Source: DATHNF01 sp035486285
GTDB lineage: Bacteria > Patescibacteriota > Saccharimonadia > Saccharimonadales > UBA4665
Length of the DNA: 6,009 nucleotides
Direction: 5' to 3'
Assembly (NCBI GenBank): GCA_035486285.1
Contig: DATHNF010000066.1
Location: 1-6,009 of the forward strand
The first letter of the stretch is position 1. Each line of letters starts with the position of its first letter. Under the pieces are notes generated by a model. The model ran no database searches and had not been told where the DNA came from. It was given only the letters and a program-made list of their open reading frames with translations. Shown piece by piece: positions 5,051-6,009 of the stretch. The translations under genes were made by a program, and so were the position numbers.

Positions 5051-5688
5051 ACCAAGAAGTTATGGGTGTCGTGCGGGAGTTCGGCGCCGTACAGATACTC
5101 GCTGAGGATGGCATTAGCTTCACGCGTGAGGTTGGGCAATTGGGCTTGCTCTTCAGCTGAGAACTTCTGGAGAACAAAATCCTCACTTTTAATCTTAGTT
5201 GGATGCTTGGGTCCCACGCCGACGCGAATACGGCCATAGTTTTCGCCAATGTGCTCAGTAACTGATTTGATGCCGTTATGCCCCGCGCTGCTACCCCCGA
5301 TACGTAGGCGGATCTGGCCGAAGTCAATATCCAATTCGTCATGGATAACAGCGATATACTCGAGATTGATTTTGTAAAAATTCATGACCGCCTGCACCGC
5401 TTCACCGCTGAGATTCATAAAAGTCGTAGGTTTGATGGCGATTACGCGCGTGTCGCCGACTTGCCCGCTGCTGAGTAAACATTTCAAATCTTTCTTCTGT
5501 AGCCACTCGGCCATCTCGCCAGTCTTACTAACGAATTCGTCCAAACACAGGAAACCGACGTTATGTCTGGTCAAATCATACTCTTTGCCGGGGTTGCCCA
5601 GCCCTACCAACAAGATAGTTTTGCTCAACCCGACGGAATAGTACATCGTCGGGTCACTTACCTGTGGTCGTTTCTGTAGCCAAGCCAT
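5047..5688 (-). CDS. pth: Peptidyl-tRNA hydrolase
   Basis: 213 residues from the ATG at 5688. Pth cleaves the ester bond of peptidyl-tRNAs that drop off the ribosome, recycling tRNA in the cytoplasm. Family motifs in order: LLVGLGNPGKEY (26-37) with N32, TRHNVGF (40-46) with catalytic H42, KPTTFMNLSG (86-95) with N92, HDELD (116-120) with D117, GGSSAGHNGIKSV (131-143) with N138, and YGRIRVGVGP (151-160). All the expected catalytic and substrate-binding residues are present. The core usually begins a few residues before VGLGNPG, so the 25 or so residues ahead of it are an extension; ATG at 5646 or TTG at 5631 are alternative starts. 5688 was chosen because a promoter places the transcript start one base before it. 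An upstream ATG at 5724 lies inside the -35 box. It is transcribed alone. Confidence 0.95.
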   Translation of the reverse strand: MAWLQKRPQVSDPTMYYSVGLSKTILLVGLGNPGKEYDLTRHNVGFLCLDEFVSKTGEMAEWLQKKDLKCLLSSGQVGDTRVIAIKPTTFMNLSGEAVQAVMNFYKINLEYIAVIHDELDIDFGQIRLRIGGSSAGHNGIKSVTEHIGENYGRIRVGVGPKHPTKIKSEDFVLQKFSAEEQAQLPNLTREANAILSEYLYGAELPHDTHNFLV

Positions 5689-5695
5689 GTCAAAC

Positions 5696-5724
5696 AGTAT
5701 TAGGTATCCTGAGATAAGAATCAA
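5696..5724 (-). promoter_or_regulatory. pth promoter predicting a leaderless mRNA
   Basis: On the minus strand, TTGATT (5724-5719), exactly 17 bp, AATACT (5701-5696). A start 7 nt after the -10 falls at 5689, directly before the ATG at 5688. No Shine-Dalgarno can then exist on the transcript, and this geometry decided the start codon. Confidence 0.55.
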
Positions 5725-5737
5725 GAGACCCAGTTAT

Positions 5738-5766
5738 TTGTAACTATTGACCTACAATTGTATAAT
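5738..5766 (+). promoter_or_regulatory. Promoter of the right-edge hypothetical gene
   Basis: TTGTAA (5738-5743), exactly 17 bp, perfect TATAAT (5761-5766). The predicted start is near 5773, leaving a leader of about 32 nt. It is back to back with the pth promoter; the two -35 boxes are 13 bp apart. Confidence 0.7.
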
Positions 5767-5804
5767 AGTCTGTGTTATAGACTTTATTGAGGACTACCCT
5801 ACCC

Positions 5805-6009
5805 ATGGCTTTAGAAATAGCTACTACGCAAGAACAATCTGCGGAACAGGATCTGGCCGAACAGCGGCAGATTTTACACAAAGTTGCCCAAGGGGTGGGC
5901 GAAGCGGCAGCCCTTAATTTCAGGAGAGCTTTCTGTGTAGCTAAAGCCCGGTTAATTATGGGGCATGTAGGTGTTACTAGGGTCGATACGGGCGAAAGCA
6001 TCGGGCGAC
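5805..6009 (+). CDS. Unrecognised protein, 3' end cut by window edge
   Basis: 68 codons are open from the ATG at 5805 to the edge. A GAGGA at 5789-5793, 11 nt before the ATG, and a good promoter with perfect TATAAT upstream support a real start. The N-terminus is rich in E, Q and A (ATTQEQSAEQDLAEQRQIL) and probably helical, followed by VAQGVGEAAALNFRRAFCVA and KARLIMGHVGVTRVDTG. No signal peptide or membrane segment appears in the visible part. No family could be recognised. It diverges from pth, but the two are not known to be related in function. Confidence 0.65.
   Translation, partial: MALEIATTQEQSAEQDLAEQRQILHKVAQGVGEAAALNFRRAFCVAKARLIMGHVGVTRVDTGESIGR

Noticed and set aside
4881..5342. 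153-residue minus-strand ORF
   Set aside because: Overlaps the conserved 3' half of pth in another frame of the same strand and continues across the convergent ORF.
5744..6001. 85-residue minus-strand ORF
   Set aside because: Antisense to the right-edge gene and crosses its promoter; no motif.

Overview
The window looks like chromosomal DNA from a Patescibacteria (CPR) bacterium, most likely Candidatus Saccharibacteria (TM7). This is an inference from several signs: a compact TopA that ends in glycine-rich repeats instead of zinc fingers, a short DprA without the N-terminal SAM-like domain, several promoters set so close to their genes that the mRNAs would be leaderless, and many small unrecognised proteins. 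The standard code fits: no conserved gene has an in-frame TGA, and every complete gene ends in TAA. No mobile-element gene, tRNA, rRNA or CRISPR array was seen.

Left part (1-4151, all minus strand). Reading in the direction of transcription, dprA comes first, then a 57-residue membrane protein that is easy to miss, then topA. After a gap of about 150 bases comes a separately promoted sigma-70 region 4-like protein that runs off the left edge. DprA protects incoming single-stranded DNA and hands it to RecA. TopA relaxes negative supercoils. dprA next to topA is a common bacterial arrangement, and the small membrane protein between them has no known role.

Middle (about 4152-4738). This is the most unusual part. 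A near-consensus plus-strand promoter (TTGACA, 17 bp, TAAAAT) diverges from dprA. It should make an RNA of about 385 nt that ends at a strong intrinsic terminator (10-bp perfect stem, then TTTATTT). The RNA contains several perfect or near-perfect helices, a canonical four-run G-quadruplex motif, and a C-rich terminator loop complementary to those G-runs. It has no convincing reading frame, and it lacks the hallmark motifs of RNase P RNA, tmRNA and SRP RNA. I consider it a candidate undescribed structured RNA. After it come two more hairpins, a second copy of the terminator 3' arm, a tiny ORF with a perfect Shine-Dalgarno, and another promoter.

Right part (4739-6009). A 103-residue orphan ORF on the plus strand ends tail-to-tail with pth (peptidyl-tRNA hydrolase, minus strand); their stop codons overlap inside a GTTTAAAC palindrome. 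pth diverges from an unrecognised plus-strand gene that runs off the right edge, and each has its own visible promoter.
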